From Pseudomonadota bacterium (GTDB lineage: Bacteria; Pseudomonadota; Gammaproteobacteria; Burkholderiales; Burkholderiaceae_C): a stretch of 61,762 nucleotides of DNA. A program made the translations under genes and the position numbers. The notes beneath the pieces were generated by a model. That model was not told where the DNA came from. It did no database searches and worked only from the letters and a program-made list of their open reading frames with translations. Shown piece after piece: positions 59,353 through 61,762 of this stretch. The stretch spans positions 1 to 61,762 of the forward strand of contig JAEZWW010000115.1 in the NCBI GenBank assembly GCA_023442945.1. The letters are read 5' to 3'. Every line of letters begins with the position of its first letter. The first letter of the stretch is position 1.

Positions 59353-59865
59353 TCAAAACCCCTGCGCCTGCGCCACGATGTCCAGGAACACCCAGACGTC
59401 GCCTTTGTCGTAGGTCTCCGGCGCCTCGCTGCCGCCCAGGAAGGGGTAGGGCCGGGCAATGTAGACCTGCTCCGGCCCGAGCGGGCCTTTGAGCAGGCGG
59501 ATCTTGGCCACGTGCTCGCGCAGCAGGATGACGGCGTCAAAGTAGCTTTCTTTCAGGATCTGCTGCTCAAACGCCTCGATGTTCTTGAACGGGCCGTAGT
59601 TCTTGCCCTTGGCCAGGTAGGGGTAGATGACGGCATAGCTGCCCGTCTTCGTGCTGTGCATGAACAGGTGGCCCAACGCCGAGTAGCCCACCACCTGGTT
59701 GAAGTCGCGAAACTGTGCCGCCCAGCGCGGCGCGGCGGTCCTGGCCGGGCGCGGGCGGATCAGGGTGTAGAGCGGCAGCGTGGCCTTGCCGACAGCTTGC
59801 GCGCGGGCGCCGCTCGCAGCCGCCAGCGCGGCCCCCAAGAGCGTGCGTCGTGGCAGGGGTGGCAT
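59353..59865 (-). CDS. Exported DUF1851-like protein
   Basis: 170 aa from the ATG at 59865, which has AAGGA upstream; a GTG at 59904 overlapping the upstream gene's stop is an alternative. The N-terminus PPLPRRTLLGAALAA looks like a Tat-type signal with cleavage near ARAQ. The rest (GYSALGHLFMHSTKTGSYAV, LLKGPLGPEQVYIARPYPFL) resembles the DUF1851 region of type VI immunity protein Tdi1, without the N-terminal domain those proteins normally carry. Function unknown. It lies between the liv operon and the activator gene. Confidence 0.72.
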   Translation of the reverse strand: MPPLPRRTLLGAALAAASGARAQAVGKATLPLYTLIRPRPARTAAPRWAAQFRDFNQVVGYSALGHLFMHSTKTGSYAVIYPYLAKGKNYGPFKNIEAFEQQILKESYFDAVILLREHVAKIRLLKGPLGPEQVYIARPYPFLGGSEAPETYDKGDVWVFLDIVAQAQGF

Positions 59866-59900
59866 CTTTCGGTCGTCCTTCGGTCGGTGGTGTTGGGCCG

Positions 59901-61403
<1,503 letters not shown>

Positions 61404-61469
61404 GGCCGGATCGTAGCGCGCAGCGTGGGCGCTCCGGTTGATGCGCCAACGCCACGCCCTTGAAATAAA

Positions 61470-61496
61470 ATCCGGGTAAATTAAATAAGCCCGGAT
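61470..61496. promoter_or_regulatory. Palindrome upstream of the DUF2239-like gene
   Basis: ATCCGGG-TAAATTAAATAAG-CCCGGAT: a perfect seven-base inverted repeat in AT-rich sequence, 12 bases before the start codon. Probable operator for an unidentified regulator. Confidence 0.5.
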
Positions 61497-61507
61497 AAAA
61501 TAACGGC

Positions 61508-61762
61508 ATGAGCACGAACTCCTCCACCTACACTGCGTTCGCGGGCGGTCGGCGCGTGGCGCGCGGCAGCTATGCCGACGTCGCGCTGGCCTTGGCCGCG
61601 CAAGCCGCGGACGGCACGCCCGTGCTGGTCTTTGACGATGCCACCGGCGCGCAGATCGACACGCCGCACGCGCCGGAACACGCCGCGCGGCTGGCCAGCC
61701 TGCGCCACGCCGCCCCCGCCGCGGGGAGCCCGGCCACCGTCAACGCAGAGCAGGCCCCCGCC
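61508..61762 (+). CDS. DUF2239-like protein, 5' part, runs off the window
   Basis: The first 85 codons from the ATG at 61508 read MSTNSSTYTAFAGGRRVARG and, further on, LVFDDATGAQIDTPH. This pattern matches the N-terminus of DUF2239 family proteins (function unknown). The remainder lies outside the window. Divergent from the sigma-54 activator gene. Confidence 0.75.
   Translation, partial: MSTNSSTYTAFAGGRRVARGSYADVALALAAQAADGTPVLVFDDATGAQIDTPHAPEHAARLASLRHAAPAAGSPATVNAEQAPA

Overview
The window is a 61.8-kb piece of a high-GC chromosome, most probably from the family Comamonadaceae (Burkholderiales, Betaproteobacteria). The evidence is gene content: a Bug-type solute receptor, several TRAP transporters, an IPTL-CTERM protein, a TupABC tungstate transporter, a 3-hydroxybutyrate-oligomer hydrolase and a tandem glycine riboswitch ahead of gcvT. 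Two families of short intergenic repeats are scattered through it. I could not run a database search, so the genus is left open.

Layout. 1-3230: glycine cleavage operon gcvT-gcvH-gcvP behind a tandem glycine riboswitch. 3257-7302: a TRAP transporter with two tandem receptor paralogs. 7434-9217: two coupled genes of unknown function. 9322-13326: ETF-ubiquinone oxidoreductase, an SDR, an EamA exporter and a thioesterase. 13421-14574: a tandem duplication of a small secreted-protein gene with a conserved leader. 15136-20412: glycosyltransferase, AhpD-like protein, FKBP, and an acylase lipoprotein. 20714-22964: a lower-GC pair, a dGTPase overlapping a nucleotidyltransferase, which looks acquired and could be antiviral. 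23137-27959: LuxR-PAS regulator, scoAB, tRNA-Thr, a dienelactone hydrolase and an adenosine deaminase. 27929-30459: an IS1595-family transposon, with terminal inverted repeats and target duplication visible, that carries two AT-rich passenger genes and sits in the last codons of the deaminase gene. 30521-39189: Bug receptor, sulfurtransferase, EamA, IPTL-CTERM protein, Rieske oxygenase and the isoprenoid cluster xseB-ispA-dxs. 39332-48248: a TakP-type TRAP system with two receptor genes, a ModE-like regulator and tupBCA. 48272-51139: HAD phosphatase, hemH and an alpha/beta hydrolase. 51180-61403: a 3HB-oligomer hydrolase, a liv-type ABC transporter and a sigma-54 activator. The window ends in a DUF2239-like gene.

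How parts work together. The liv-type operon has a good -24/-12 element just upstream of livK, palindromes at enhancer distance, and a sigma-54 activator gene next door. Together these suggest a self-contained nitrogen- or carbon-responsive uptake unit that may read through into the polyester-oligomer hydrolase. Glycine cleavage is controlled by its riboswitch. Uptake systems dominate: three sets of TRAP or TakP parts, liv, tup and Bug.

The strongest candidates for new biology are the passenger operon of the IS1595 transposon, the dGTPase-nucleotidyltransferase pair, the sigma-54 liv control region, and the dispersed repeat family with 16 copies here.
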